Assembly (NCBI GenBank): GCA_963668655.2
Contig: CAXXPQ010000003.1
Coordinates: 496,001 to 560,000 of the forward strand
Source of the DNA: G963668655 sp963668655
GTDB lineage: Bacteria > Myxococcota_A > SURF-8
Length of the DNA: 64,000 nucleotides
Direction of reading: 5' to 3'
Below are positions 26,470-34,322 of this stretch, one piece after another; position 1 is the stretch's first letter, and every line of letters begins with the position of its first letter. Both the position numbers and the translations under genes were made by a program. Below the pieces are notes generated by a model. The model did not search any database. It was not told the origin of the DNA and saw nothing but the letters and a program-made list of their open reading frames with translations.

Positions 26470-26903
26470 TTGTTTTCTCCTTTCGATTTTCCGACTGGCT
26501 TTCCGTTTCCGTTATTTCCGTTCAACTTATGATGAATGCGTTCCCGGTATCGTTCGATTTCCCTTTTCAACGTCTGCAAGCCCTCGATGCTTTGCTCGAT
26601 TTTGTCGATGTGGCGTTCGAAAAGCTCCAGCAGACGCGAAAGGACTTTGCGATTCGACTGGTGAATTTTGTAAATGTCCTTCAATTCGGACATTTCGGCC
26701 AGAGACAATCCCAGGAGTTTCAGCCGACGGATGAACTTCAGCCGCCGCAGATCCTCGCCGGAATACACGCGCCGGTTGCCGCGCCGCTGGGGATGTTCCA
26801 GCAGGCCGATTTCCTCGTAATAGCGGATCGTGCGCGTACTGGTGGCCACGAGCTTGGCGACCTCTCCGACACTGAATTTGCTTTTCTCTTTTATTTCAAT
26901 CAT
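26466..26903 (-). CDS. MerR-family transcriptional regulator heading the catabolic operon
   Basis: A 145-residue regulator. The N-terminal winged helix-turn-helix reads FSVGEVAKLVATSTRTIRYY, then EEIGLLEHPQRRGNRRVYSG and the second-wing region RRLKFIRRLKLLGLSLAEM. A dimerisation helix of about 60 residues follows, ending in an Asn/Gly/Lys tail with no Cys cluster, so it is not a metal sensor. MerR regulators of this size (LiuR-like) control branched-chain and fatty acyl-CoA genes in other proteobacteria. Its ATGA overlap with the thiolase makes it part of the operon it most likely controls; see the promoter and palindromes just upstream. The effector is unknown, perhaps an acyl-CoA. Confidence 0.93.
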   Translation of the reverse strand: MIEIKEKSKFSVGEVAKLVATSTRTIRYYEEIGLLEHPQRRGNRRVYSGEDLRRLKFIRRLKLLGLSLAEMSELKDIYKIHQSNRKVLSRLLELFERHIDKIEQSIEGLQTLKREIERYRERIHHKLNGNNGNGKPVGKSKGENK

Positions 26904-26917
26904 TTATGCGTCTTTTT

Positions 26918-26937
26918 GCCAGTGTACGTTAACTGGC
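26918..26937. promoter_or_regulatory. Palindromic operator candidate at the merR transcription start
   Basis: GCCAGTGTACGTTAACTGGC matches its own reverse complement at 16 of 20 positions. It begins about 7 bases after the -10 box and so covers the expected start site, as for a repressor site. Confidence 0.5.
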
Positions 26938-26943
26938 GAGAAA

Positions 26944-26972
26944 AATGTACCAAAGCCTCCCAGGCTTGTCAA
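26944..26972 (-). promoter_or_regulatory. Sigma-70 promoter of the merR-thiolase operon with a palindrome in the spacer
   Basis: Leftward TTGACA (26972-26967), 17-base spacer, TACATT (26949-26944). A perfect inverted repeat AAGCCTCCCAGGCTT (26953-26967) fills the spacer, a placement like that of MerR operators, though the spacer here has normal length. Confidence 0.7.
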
Positions 26973-27533
26973 GAGGAAAAATTGGAAAGAAGAAAGGAGG
27001 TGCGCCAAGAACCCTCGGCAGACCATCGCTCGCGCCATCGGCCGAACCGATCCGCATCCGCTTTTTTGAAAATCCGGTTCGATTTTCCTCACGGCACTCG
27101 GATGGAAAAACGGGATCTGAAAACGCCGTTTTCCGCGCCGCGTCCGGACGACATGGCAACACACGGTAACCTACCGTTCTAACTAAGTTTTTCTCTCAAA
27201 AAGCATTCACCCGGAGGAACGGTGTTGATCGCCGTTTATCGCCCGTTTCCGAAATCCGGTCATCCGTTGGTTTTTTGGTTGAATTCCAACGTAATGTCAT
27301 GATGTTACGCAATTCCAAGCCGGAATTTCATTGATTTCCAAAACCTGCGTTTTTAGGGAGTTCACCCGGACGGCGACCGAAAACAGCCGTTTTCAAGGTA
27401 TTTTTACGAAGGATATCAAGGCGTTGCATCGATCTTCCATGCGCCGTTCGGGCCGTTTTCCGCTTCCATCAACGCATCGGCCGGACGCCTGAAAATTCGC
27501 TCGCATCCCCTCGTTTCCGACGCAACGCAAAAC
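26973..27533. other. Intergenic region with no recognised gene
   Basis: About 560 bases. Short frames here lack ribosome sites and family features. Two imperfect hairpin-like elements share a core: GAAAACGCCGTTTTC at about 27118-27132 and GAAAACAGCCGTTTTC at about 27380-27395. I see no promoter, RNA gene or repeat array. Confidence 0.4.
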
Positions 27534-27559
27534 GGCCGGGAAACCCGCGCTTCCCGGCC
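27534..27559 (-). terminator. Hairpin downstream of the DUF2505-like gene, probable terminator
   Basis: GGCCGGGAA (27534-27542) and TTCCCGGCC (27551-27559) form a perfect 9-pair stem; leftward it is followed by GTTTTG, a weak T tract. It lies 54 bases past the stop at 27613. Confidence 0.5.
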
Positions 27560-27612
27560 ATCTCCGATCATTCCTTCGTGACGAAATGATGATATATTTG
27601 TATCCTATCCGA

Positions 27613-28086
27613 CTATTCCGAAAGTCTTCGGCGCAGGAAGGAAATCTTTTCGGGGCGTCCGTCGCGCAGATAGCCGGCGACGAGCTTCTCGAATTTCTTG
27701 CCCATCACCGGGATGGGAATGTCGATGTTGATGCTTTCGACGAACGTGCTGGCGGCGTCGCCGTTGGGCAGAACCTCCGTAACACCGCTGATGTTGGCCT
27801 TGGAGGCCATCCCCTCCGCCACCCGCTTCCAGGTCATGCGTTTGGCGAGAATATCCCATGTGAATTCCATATGAGCCTTCACTGTCCCCAGCGGTTTCGG
27901 CAGGGGTTCTTCCAGGTCCAACAGAATCACGGCCTTCGTGTCCGTTTTTTCTCCGAACGAAAGCCTCGGGTTCAAGCCTTTCTGCACGATGGTCCACTCT
28001 TCGATGAAGGAAAGATCGAGCATCTTTTCCATCACCTTGTCCGCCGGAAACGCCAGTTCATCGCGAAATTCAAATGTCTGCGCCAT
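27613..28086 (-). CDS. DUF2505-like (SRPBCC-fold) protein
   Basis: A 157-residue protein without signal or membrane segment. It resembles the DUF2505 group of the START/SRPBCC fold: FEFRDELAFPADKVMEKMLD at the start, central strands ILLDLEEPLPKPLGTVKAHMEF, and a C-terminal helix IPVMGKKFEKLVAGYLRDG, which would close over a hydrophobic cavity. Such proteins bind lipophilic ligands, but no ligand is known here. ATG at 28086 has GGAGGA at ideal distance; a longer frame upstream runs through the promoter. Confidence 0.7.
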   Translation of the reverse strand: MAQTFEFRDELAFPADKVMEKMLDLSFIEEWTIVQKGLNPRLSFGEKTDTKAVILLDLEEPLPKPLGTVKAHMEFTWDILAKRMTWKRVAEGMASKANISGVTEVLPNGDAASTFVESINIDIPIPVMGKKFEKLVAGYLRDGRPEKISFLRRRLSE

Positions 28087-28123
28087 GGGATCCTCCATCT
28101 TTCGATTGATACAAAGTTTTCGG

Positions 28124-28152
28124 ATTATACGAAAGCCCGGCAGGCAAATCAA
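28124..28152 (-). promoter_or_regulatory. Sigma-70 promoter of the DUF2505-like gene
   Basis: Leftward TTGATT (28152-28147), 17-base spacer, TATAAT (28129-28124), a near-consensus promoter located between the secA stop and the gene; leader of about 30 bases. Confidence 0.7.
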
Positions 28153-28159
28153 CGCTTTT

Positions 28160-30745
28160 TCACGAACGCTTTTTCCTGTGCCGGCTTCCGCCGCCGCGCC
28201 GGACTTCCGGCAGGCGATCCACCGCCCGCCTTTTTCGGGGAGAAGGCGCGCCGCCCCGCTTCCCGCCCGGTTTTTCCGGCCTTCCGAGCGGCGGATCCTC
28301 CGTTTCCCCGAAATCCACCGCCAGCCACTCCGCGAACACCCGCCGTTCCAGATCCATGACGAATCGGCCGTACATGCGCGCGGCCTCCTTCTTGAACTCC
28401 ACCAGCGGATCGAGTTGTGCGTAGCCCTGAAGCCCGATGCCTTCCTCCACGCGGTCGAGATCGGTGAGGTATTCGGTCCACAACTTATCCAGAACCTCCA
28501 GCAGCCGCCGCCGTTCCCAGCGCTCGAAGCCTTCCGGCGCGTGCGCCCGATTCCCGTCGTACAGATCCAGAAGGAATCGCCGCGCCGTTTCCCGGTCGAG
28601 GATCGTCGCGCCTTCCTCGGCGGGCCGGATGCGATTCACCACGGCGTTCCAGACATCGGGCGTCTTTACGGATTCCTTGGAATCGGACAAGGCCGCCAGG
28701 GCGCGAACGTCTTCCTCCAGGCGGTTCAGAAGGTCGTCCAGAAGTTCCTCCACGCGCGTCCGCCAGAGAACGGGTTCCAAAAGCCCCAAAAGCTGCCGCC
28801 GCCATTTCCACACCGCCTCCCGGCGTTCGTGGATGACGGAATCGTATTTGAAGACGTCCAGGCGAATGGCCTGGTTTTCCACCTCCACCTTTTTCCGCAG
28901 TTCGTCCAGCGCCTTCCAGACCGCGCGATCCTCCACCGGTTCGCCCTCGGAATGATCCGCCAGCCGCTCCCGCAGTTGCTCCAGCACCTGTTTCTGTCCG
29001 AACTTGCGGTAGACCGGATCGTCCAGCGAAACGAAATACACGGAAGACCCGGGATCGCCCTGCCGCCCCGCGCGGCCGCGAAGCTGGTTGTCGATGCGCA
29101 CCGATTCGTGCTCGCCCGTGCCCAGCACGTACAGTCCCCCGGCCGAGACCACCTCTCGCCGCTCCTCTTCGCATTGCGCCCGGGCTTCCTCCAGCACCGC
29201 CGGATAACGCTCCGCATCCGGAGAAATCTTCGCCGCCGCCAGCATGGACGGGTTGCCTCCCAAAAGGATGTCCGTTCCGCGACCGGCCATGTTGGTGCTG
29301 ATCGTCACGGCCCCCCGGCGTCCGGCCTGGGCGATGATCTCCGCCTCCCGGCCGTGTTCCTTGGCGTTCAGGACATTGTGCCGGATTCCCTTTTTCTTCA
29401 ACAACCGGCTCAAGGTCTCGGATTCCTTCACGGAAACCGATCCAACCAGCACCGGCCGCCCCGCGTCCCGAGCCTCTTCGATCTCTCCGAGGATGGCGGC
29501 GTGCTTTTCGGCCGACGTTCGGAAAACCAGGCGTTGATAGTCCTTGCGGATCATGGGGCGATTGGTGGGAATGCGCACGGTCTTTCTGTTGTAGATCTTC
29601 CGGAATTCCTCCCGCTCGGACCAGGCCGTGCCCGTCATACCGCAAAGCCCCCGATATCCCCGGAAGTAATACTGATAGCTCGTCTTGGCCAGCGTCACGT
29701 CCTCCGACTGGATCCGGAGATTCTCCTTGGCTTCCAGGGCCTGATGAAGGCCGTCGGAAAAACGCTTGTCCGGAGAGACCCGGCCCGTGTGCTCGTCCAC
29801 GATGTGGACTTCCCCGTCCTCCACGATGTAATCCACGTCCCGTTCGTATACGGCGTGGGCTTGAAGCGACTGGTGCGCGGCGTGCATCCAGAGCAGGTTT
29901 TTCGGATCGGACAGCGAACCGCAGGCCAGGCGGCTTTCCATTTCCGAAAGCCCCTTCTCCGTGAACGAGGCCGTGCGGGTGCGGAAATCGGCCCTGAAAT
30001 CCACGCCTTCCCGCATGCCGCGCAGAATGCGATCCGTCCGCTTGATGCTACCCAGGTCGTCGTCCCCCGCCCCGCTGATGATGAGCGGCGTCTGGGCTTC
30101 GTCCACGAGCAAAAGGTCCACCTCGTCCACGATGGCGAAATGCAGTTCGCGGTGCACCCTCTCGTCCGGCTCGTCCGCCAGGTTGTCCCGAAGGAAATCG
30201 AAAACCATCTCCGAATTGGTTCCGTAAGTGATATCGGCGGCATAGGCGGCCCGGCGACGCCGGTTTTCCTCTTCGAAATCCCCGCCCATGTCCTCTTGAA
30301 CGCAGCCCACGGAAAGTCCCAGAAAACGGTACAGCGCCCCCATCCACTCGGCGTCGCGGCGGGCCAGGTAATCGTTGACGGTGACCACGTGCACTCCCCG
30401 GCCGGAAAGCGCGTGAAGCACGGCGGGAAGCGTGGCGACCAGGGTTTTTCCCTCGCCGGTGGCCATTTCCACCACCCGACCCATGGCCAGTTCTACGCCT
30501 CCCTGGATCTGCACGTCGAAATGACGCATGGACAACACGCGGGACGAAGCCTCGCGCGCCACGGCGAAAACCTCCGGCAAAAGCTCGAAAACGGGTTCGC
30601 CTTTGTCCAGCCGTTCCCGAAAAGCGGGGATCGCGGCTTTCAGTTCGGAATCACTCCGAGTCCGCAGGCCCGCGTCCAGATCGCCGATGCGCCGAAGCAC
30701 GCCCGCCGAGGACGAAGGGAACCATTTTCTCCAACCACTGAACAT
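28160..30745 (-). CDS. secA: Preprotein translocase ATPase SecA, C-terminal zinc motif absent
   Basis: An 861-residue SecA-family motor that drives unfolded proteins through SecYEG. The N-terminal half has MRHFDVQIQGGVELAMGRVV, Walker A in ATGEGKTLVATLPA, the VTVNDYLARRDAEWM motif, the DEAD-type VDEVDLLLVDEAQTPLIIS, and the preprotein-binding domain. The second motor domain shows TISTNMAGRGTDILLGGNP and RIDNQLRGRAGRQGDPGSS. The helical wing domain contains LDRVEEGIGLQGYAQLDPL. The usual C-terminal CxCxSGKKYKxCCG zinc/SecB-binding motif is missing; instead the tail is a basic stretch rich in Arg, Lys and Gly. It may be a second SecA or a lineage-specific main SecA. Confidence 0.93.
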   Translation of the reverse strand: MFSGWRKWFPSSSAGVLRRIGDLDAGLRTRSDSELKAAIPAFRERLDKGEPVFELLPEVFAVAREASSRVLSMRHFDVQIQGGVELAMGRVVEMATGEGKTLVATLPAVLHALSGRGVHVVTVNDYLARRDAEWMGALYRFLGLSVGCVQEDMGGDFEEENRRRRAAYAADITYGTNSEMVFDFLRDNLADEPDERVHRELHFAIVDEVDLLLVDEAQTPLIISGAGDDDLGSIKRTDRILRGMREGVDFRADFRTRTASFTEKGLSEMESRLACGSLSDPKNLLWMHAAHQSLQAHAVYERDVDYIVEDGEVHIVDEHTGRVSPDKRFSDGLHQALEAKENLRIQSEDVTLAKTSYQYYFRGYRGLCGMTGTAWSEREEFRKIYNRKTVRIPTNRPMIRKDYQRLVFRTSAEKHAAILGEIEEARDAGRPVLVGSVSVKESETLSRLLKKKGIRHNVLNAKEHGREAEIIAQAGRRGAVTISTNMAGRGTDILLGGNPSMLAAAKISPDAERYPAVLEEARAQCEEERREVVSAGGLYVLGTGEHESVRIDNQLRGRAGRQGDPGSSVYFVSLDDPVYRKFGQKQVLEQLRERLADHSEGEPVEDRAVWKALDELRKKVEVENQAIRLDVFKYDSVIHERREAVWKWRRQLLGLLEPVLWRTRVEELLDDLLNRLEEDVRALAALSDSKESVKTPDVWNAVVNRIRPAEEGATILDRETARRFLLDLYDGNRAHAPEGFERWERRRLLEVLDKLWTEYLTDLDRVEEGIGLQGYAQLDPLVEFKKEAARMYGRFVMDLERRVFAEWLAVDFGETEDPPLGRPEKPGGKRGGAPSPRKRRAVDRLPEVRRGGGSRHRKKRS

Positions 30746-31047
30746 GAATTCTCTCGTAAATCCGGAATGTTATGCAGCGCCTCCGCGAACGGCGGCATCA
30801 TAGCACATTCTTCTCTTCTTCGCGCCATTGTTCCGCTCGATTTCTTCCCAAGCCCCACGTTTCGGAAAGCTTTCCAAAGCGATCTTCTCGCATTTTCCAT
30901 CGTTTCGGATTCCCGGCGAAACGCGTTTCAAGCTGATTTGAAATCTTTAAAGAATCCGGGCAAGCGGTCGAATAGAGGTGAGGCATGGGTGGTGACGCAT
31001 CCAATGATTCCAACGTTGTGCCGGTTGCAAACCGAAGCGAGGTTCCG
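30746..31047. other. Divergent intergenic region between secA and the chemosensory operon
   Basis: About 300 bases. For secA, an extended -10 TGCTATGAT is visible leftward (TATGAT at 30802-30797). On the right side, TTTCAA (30926-30931) and TTGAAA (30938-30943) form an inverted repeat with a 6-base gap, about 105 bases before the first chemosensory gene. No convincing rightward promoter or gene. Confidence 0.5.
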
Positions 31048-31461
31048 ATGGGGAATGCAAGAGTTTTGGTTATCGACGAAGAAGAAGCCATGGTCGAAAC
31101 CATCGGCCATGCGCTTCAAGAAGCCGGAATTACTTATAAAAACTCCGTGAAATTCTCGGAATGGGCGTCCATTCTGAAGTCCGAGTGCATCGATGTCACC
31201 CTGATGGCCATGTCGCTGACGGAGATGGAAGCCCGGGAACTCTATTATTTTCTGAAACAGCACCGCCCGCTGTCCCAGATATTCCTGCTTGTGGACAACG
31301 CCAGCACCATGGACATCATCGAGCTGCTCGAGGCGGGAGCGGCCGACTTTTTTTCCAGTAAGTCCATGGATGCCGCCGAAATCGCGGAAGCCGTACGGAT
31401 CGCACTTTCAAAAGCGGATCGCTGGAGAAAGTGTTTCGGTTACTCCAAACGACAGTCCTGA
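31048..31461 (+). CDS. Pseudo-receiver domain protein, first gene of the chemosensory operon
   Basis: A 137-residue stand-alone receiver-like domain: VLVIDEEEAM at strand 1 keeps acidic residues, helices and later strands follow CheY (QIFLLVDNAS, ELLEAGAADFFSSK with the conserved Lys). The phosphorylated Asp is missing: strand 3 reads IDVTLMAMS with Ala54 where CheY has Asp, and the Thr of strand 4 is Val. It therefore should not be phosphorylated. ATG at 31048 is favoured by GCGAGG upstream; an ATG 21 codons earlier adds unconserved sequence. It lies 17 bases before cheA. Confidence 0.75.
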   Translation: MGNARVLVIDEEEAMVETIGHALQEAGITYKNSVKFSEWASILKSECIDVTLMAMSLTEMEARELYYFLKQHRPLSQIFLLVDNASTMDIIELLEAGAADFFSSKSMDAAEIAEAVRIALSKADRWRKCFGYSKRQS

Positions 31462-31478
31462 AGGAAGGGTGCCCCAAG

Positions 31479-34298
31479 ATGAGCGATCCGACCCCGTTCG
31501 AACTGCTTGAAAATGTCGCTTCCGATATCGTTTTCGCCGATATCTCGGACAAGCCGGGTATCGTACAACTTATGGATACCCTGGAGAGAATCGGCCGCGC
31601 CATCAAACAGCGGGGCGGCAAGAATTCGAAGAAAATCACGAAAGTCATAAAAGATTCCTCCGAACTCCTGAACAACGTGATTCTGGACATGGGCGGCGAC
31701 CCCCAGACGCAGTTGGACCAGGTGTCCGAAAATATTTCCAAATTGCAGTATCTCTTCAACGAGATTTCCTCCTGCGGTGTCGCCGACGATGGGGAATCGC
31801 CGGTCGAAAACGGAATCGAGGAACCCGAGGACGACGAAGAGGAACGGCAGAATTCCCAATGTCCTCCGGAAACGGATTGCGATTTCGTCCTTCCGGACAA
31901 CGTGGACGAATCCACCTTCGAGGAGTTCCTGGCGCAGCAGAAACTGGGACTGGAGGAACTGGAAGGACTGATCCTGGACGTGGAAGGCGACGACGCGGAC
32001 GCCCGCTCGGAATTCAAGCGTCGAATTCACACCCTGAAAGGCGAATCCGGCGTCCTGGGATTGCAGGATATTTCCGAGGTCTGCCACGCCATCGAGGATT
32101 TCCTGGAACTCGACGTCGAAATGTCCATCCTGATCGACCGGCTGCTCCAAACCAAGGATTGGCTGACCCAGTCCGTGGATTCCTATTCGAAAAAGAGCTA
32201 TCCCTCGCCGAGAGCGTCGGAGCTGATCGCCGCGCTGCTTTCCGAAAACAGCGTCGATGCCGAGCCTCCGTCTCCGGAAACGTCCGAAGCGCCCGCCGTA
32301 GAGGAGCCGGAAACGATCGCTGAGCCGGAACCTCCGGAGGAGGAGCCGGAAGCATCCGACGAACCGCAGGTGCCGGAAACGGAAACGGGCGAAGAAGCGG
32401 GCGTGGACGGGGACGTGGATGCGATCGCCGCCGAAACCGGCGATTCCCGGAATCACGGCGAAAAGGCGGAGCGGGACGAAGAAACCGTCTCCATGTTGGG
32501 CGAATTCCTGAACGAGGGCGAGGAAGGTCTGGCCACGGCCGACGAGATCCTGATGAACATCGAGCACGATGGCCTGGATCCCGAGAAAATCAACGCGCTG
32601 TTCCGCGTCTTTCACACGATCAAGGGCGTGGCGGGATTTCTGGAGCTATCCGACATCACCTCCCTGGCCCACGTCTCGGAAACGCTGCTCAACCTCGTCC
32701 GGCAGGGCACCCGGGAGTTGCAGGGGGCCACGCTCGACCTGATCTTCGACTCCACGGCCAAGATGCGCGAACTGCTGAATGTCGTTCATCAGGCCGTGGA
32801 ATCCGATGAAATCATCATCTCCGATCCGCAATTGCCGGACCTGCTCACCAGCCTTCAAGACGCCATCGACGGCAAAGCCGCCAAGGAATCTCCGCTTCCA
32901 AAGGTTCAGGCCGGGGAAAAGCTGGGAGAAATCCTGGAGAAATCCGCTTCCGTCAGGAAGGAAGCCCTTGACACCGCGCTGCAAAGCCAGAAGGAAAGCG
33001 GGCGTCGCCTGGGAGAGGAACTGGTTCGGTCCGGCGAAGTTCCCGCGAAAGCGGTATCCCAGGCGCTACGCGCGCAACGTGCCACCACCACCGGAAAGGC
33101 CCAGGCCGCCAAACTGAAGGAAACCATCAAGGTGGATCTGGAACGCGTGGACAGCCTGGTGGAGATGGTGGGAGAACTGGTCATCGTGGAATCCATGGTG
33201 GTCAACGCGCCGGAGATCACCTCGCTTCAATCTCCGAAAATCCGGAACTACCTGGGCCAACTGACCAAAATCAGCCGCGATCTTCAAAGCGTCGGCATGC
33301 AGATCCGCATGGTTCCCGTGCGCAGCGTCTTCCAGAAAATGGCGCGCATGGTCCGCGATCTCTCCCGGAAAAACAAGAAGGAAATCGGGTTCATCCAGTC
33401 CGGAGAAGGTACGGAGATGGATCGCAGCATGGTCGAAAGCATCGGCGATCCCCTGGTTCACATGATCCGCAACGCGGTGGACCACGGCATCGAATCGACC
33501 GAGGAGCGCGAAGCGACGGGAAAACCCGCCAAGGGAACCGTCCATCTGTCCGCCTACCACGAAGGCGGCAGCATCATCATCGAAGTCTCCGACGACGGCA
33601 AGGGACTGAACAAGTCCGCGATCCTCAATAAAGCGCTGAAACAGGGCTTGATCCGCGACGGGGACTCCCTGTCGGATCCGGAGATCTACAATCTGATTTT
33701 CGCACCGGGTTTTTCCACGGCGCAGAAAGTCACCGAGATCTCCGGTCGAGGCGTGGGCATGGACGTGGTGAAACGGAACATCGAATCCATGCGCGGACGC
33801 GTGATGATCGATTCCAGACCCGGCAAGGGAACCGTGTTCAAGATGATTCTGCCGCTCACCCTGGCGATCATCGACGGCATGCTGGTCAAATGCGGCCCCG
33901 AGCGCTACATCATCCCCACCCTTTCCATCATCGAGTCCATCAAGCCGAACATGGATCAGATCTCGAAATTCGCGGACAAGGGAGAACTCATCAACCTGCG
34001 CGGCCAGATTTTGCCCATCGTGCGCCTGTCCGACCTTTTCTCCATCGACGGTGCCACGCAAAACATCGCCGACGGCCTTGTGGTCATCATCGAGGGCATC
34101 GGCAAGCGCATCGGCCTTGTGGTGGACGACGTGCTCACGCAGCAACAGGTCGTCATCAAGAATCTGGGACAGGGCCTGGAGGACATGAAGTACGCCTCCG
34201 GAGCGGCCATCATGTCCGACGGCACCGTGGGATTGATTCTGAATGTAGAGGAAATCACGAACCTCTTGAACACGATGGCCGGCCACGCCGTGGCGTAA
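31479..34298 (+). CDS. cheA: Chemotaxis histidine kinase CheA with two HPt domains
   Basis: A 939-residue CheA-type kinase. Order: an N-terminal helical region (about 1-115), a first HPt with IHTLKGESG (His184), an acidic Pro/Glu-rich linker (about 255-325), a second HPt with FHTIKGVAG (His379), a segment resembling the MshE/GspE N-terminal fold (KLGEILEKSA ... RLGEELVRSG), the dimerisation helices IKVDLERVDSLVEMVGELV, the ATPase domain (MIRNAVDHGIES, VSDDGKGL, FAPGFSTA, SGRGVGMDVVK) and a C-terminal CheW-like domain (LINLRGQILPIVRL). The start at 31479 follows AAGGAAGGG. It phosphorylates CheY and CheB in the operon by inference. Confidence 0.95.
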   Translation: MSDPTPFELLENVASDIVFADISDKPGIVQLMDTLERIGRAIKQRGGKNSKKITKVIKDSSELLNNVILDMGGDPQTQLDQVSENISKLQYLFNEISSCGVADDGESPVENGIEEPEDDEEERQNSQCPPETDCDFVLPDNVDESTFEEFLAQQKLGLEELEGLILDVEGDDADARSEFKRRIHTLKGESGVLGLQDISEVCHAIEDFLELDVEMSILIDRLLQTKDWLTQSVDSYSKKSYPSPRASELIAALLSENSVDAEPPSPETSEAPAVEEPETIAEPEPPEEEPEASDEPQVPETETGEEAGVDGDVDAIAAETGDSRNHGEKAERDEETVSMLGEFLNEGEEGLATADEILMNIEHDGLDPEKINALFRVFHTIKGVAGFLELSDITSLAHVSETLLNLVRQGTRELQGATLDLIFDSTAKMRELLNVVHQAVESDEIIISDPQLPDLLTSLQDAIDGKAAKESPLPKVQAGEKLGEILEKSASVRKEALDTALQSQKESGRRLGEELVRSGEVPAKAVSQALRAQRATTTGKAQAAKLKETIKVDLERVDSLVEMVGELVIVESMVVNAPEITSLQSPKIRNYLGQLTKISRDLQSVGMQIRMVPVRSVFQKMARMVRDLSRKNKKEIGFIQSGEGTEMDRSMVESIGDPLVHMIRNAVDHGIESTEEREATGKPAKGTVHLSAYHEGGSIIIEVSDDGKGLNKSAILNKALKQGLIRDGDSLSDPEIYNLIFAPGFSTAQKVTEISGRGVGMDVVKRNIESMRGRVMIDSRPGKGTVFKMILPLTLAIIDGMLVKCGPERYIIPTLSIIESIKPNMDQISKFADKGELINLRGQILPIVRLSDLFSIDGATQNIADGLVVIIEGIGKRIGLVVDDVLTQQQVVIKNLGQGLEDMKYASGAAIMSDGTVGLILNVEEITNLLNTMAGHAVA

Positions 34299-34322
34299 AA
34301 CAACTTCCGGGAGCATTCGCAA

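Noticed and set aside
27000..27180. Small open frames in the gap right of merR
   Set aside because: No ribosome sites, composition like random GC-rich sequence, several overlapping frames equally long.
18851..31150. Very long open frames opposite secA (27938-31150), the acyl-CoA dehydrogenases/crotonase (22139-24532) and the mutase (18851-21115)
   Set aside because: They lie fully antisense to conserved genes, have His/Gly/Arg-rich low-complexity translations and no ribosome sites; this is the usual result of strong third-position GC bias.
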